Shown here one piece after another: positions 63,255 to 64,000 of a DNA stretch of 64,000 nucleotides (positions within the stretch are counted from its first letter, which is position 1; every line of letters begins with the position of its first letter). A model generated the notes under the pieces. It saw only the letters and a list, made by a program, of their open reading frames with translations, searched no databases and had not been told where the DNA came from. Source of the stretch: Chionis minor (Eukaryota > Chordata > Aves > Charadriiformes > Chionididae); NCBI GenBank assembly GCA_013398295.1, contig VZSF01001349.1:2073315-2137314 (forward strand), in the 5' to 3' direction. The translations under genes were made by a program, and so were the position numbers.

Positions 63255-63475
63255 AAACTGCCAACGCGTCGGTGACGTTGGCAAATACCTGCTTTAGTGT
63301 CAAACGCTGCCATGAGGGTATTTCTTCAGAAGCACTCCGCTGCCCGTGCACCCGGGGGTGCCGTGAGCGCACCGACTGCGCCCCGCGGCCGTGCACAGCC
63401 GCAGCACGTTCTTCTCACACCTCCGGGGGCCCGGGCCGGAACTTCCAGGGGTCAGGACACCTAAACGTGCCAACA
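63255..63475. promoter_or_regulatory. CpG-rich cluster with CRE-like half site
   Basis: About 20 CpGs in 220 bp, including CCCCGCGGCCGTG and GGGCCCGGGCCGG. At its left edge, TGACGT (63273-63278) resembles half of a cAMP response element and sits inside an 8-bp inverted repeat (TGCCAACG, 63259-63266; CGTTGGCA, 63276-63283). A candidate CpG-island promoter for the upstream end of ADCY7 or for a gene beyond the window. Confidence 0.35.
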
Positions 63476-63511
63476 AAACCTCCAACACACGCACAACCAC
63501 CCCCACGGTTT

Positions 63512-63531
63512 GTTTACTTATTTATTTATTT
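63512..63531. repeat. (TTTA)n simple repeat
   Basis: About five TTTA units with one variant. Confidence 0.85.
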
Positions 63532-64000
63532 CCGAGCTAAAAACAATCATTAAACCCTCCTAGAAACTTTCTCTTTCTCCCCTGGAATCCTGCTTGCTTA
63601 AAAATAATATTTAATAAAGAAAGAAAATTACACCACCACGTGAATCTTATTTATCGTCAAAATGCATAAAAGCTATAGAATTTCTTTGTGATACTTTTCC
63701 TTTTTAGACGTGAAGTAAACAAGTTCGTATCTCCTTTTTCACAAAAGGACAGTTCCTTTTACAGCCTCTCGCTCCCTTCCTTTAGAAAAAAAAAAAAAGG
63801 CCTCTGCAGCACCACTCTTGGTACACGGCAGTAAGGTGACTGACGCAGGCACAGGTACCTCCTACGGCCCCCTATGAAGAGATTTTCATAGTGCAGCGTC
63901 CGGCCCAGGGCATTTTATCTCCTATAATAAATCACAAGCCCCTCAGAACCAGCCCCGCAGTTTTCAGATGCCTTTGCGTGGATCCCGCCCCCCCCCCCCC
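63532..64000. other. Window end: AT-rich, then poly-C
   Basis: No gene seen. An A tract lies at 63786-63798. The last bases are almost pure C (63987-64000, preceded by CCCG), which is G-rich on the other strand and often marks an assembly-difficult stretch. Confidence 0.6.

Noticed and set aside
1..64000. CRISPR arrays, tRNA or rRNA genes, complete transposons
   Set aside because: No regularly spaced direct repeats of CRISPR type, no cloverleaf or rRNA sequence recognised, and only one short CR1 fragment. A dedicated search (tRNAscan, Rfam, RepeatMasker) could still find degenerate copies.

Overview
The window is vertebrate nuclear DNA, and almost certainly avian. It has one large intron-rich gene with canonical GT-AG splice sites, AT-rich introns of moderate length, and the 3' end of a CR1 LINE with the typical bird/reptile tail (58947-59050). 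There is no sign of bacterial, organellar or viral organisation. Most short open frames are chance frames in introns or upstream DNA.

The left half (1054-32035, minus strand) is one complete protein-coding gene, adenylate cyclase type 7 (ADCY7). I reconstructed 25 coding exons whose phases join without conflict. They sum to 3183 nt, giving a 1060-residue protein, close to the mammalian AC7 length of about 1080. In order the protein has: a cytosolic N terminus; six membrane segments (M1, exons 1-4); catalytic half C1a with metal-binding Asp284 and Asp328 (exons 5-9); a divergent C1b linker (exons 9-14); six further membrane segments with a glycosylated outer loop (M2, exons 14-19); and catalytic half C2 with Lys910, Asp990, Asn997, Arg1001 and Lys1037 (exons 20-25). 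The enzyme is expected to make cAMP from ATP at the plasma membrane under Gs-alpha and G-beta-gamma control. Positions 1-1053 are 3' untranslated or flanking sequence without a canonical poly(A) signal.

The right half (32036-64000) has no second protein gene that I can recognise. By position it is the upstream or 5' leader region of ADCY7, probably a long 5' UTR intron and/or intergenic DNA. It holds several CpG-rich clusters (around 45.6, 50.4, 58.7, 62.3 and 63.4 kb), simple repeats, a truncated CR1 element and a strong inverted repeat at 46049-46120.

The points most worth a second look are: a phase-compatible 225-nt cassette-exon candidate inside intron 9; a 30-position hairpin at 46.1 kb whose mismatches become G-U pairs only in RNA of the ADCY7 sense; a weak splice donor at exon 18 with a stronger decoy 97 nt downstream; and a TATA/GATA/ETS-bearing candidate first-exon promoter at 45.4-45.7 kb. 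None of these is proven by sequence alone.
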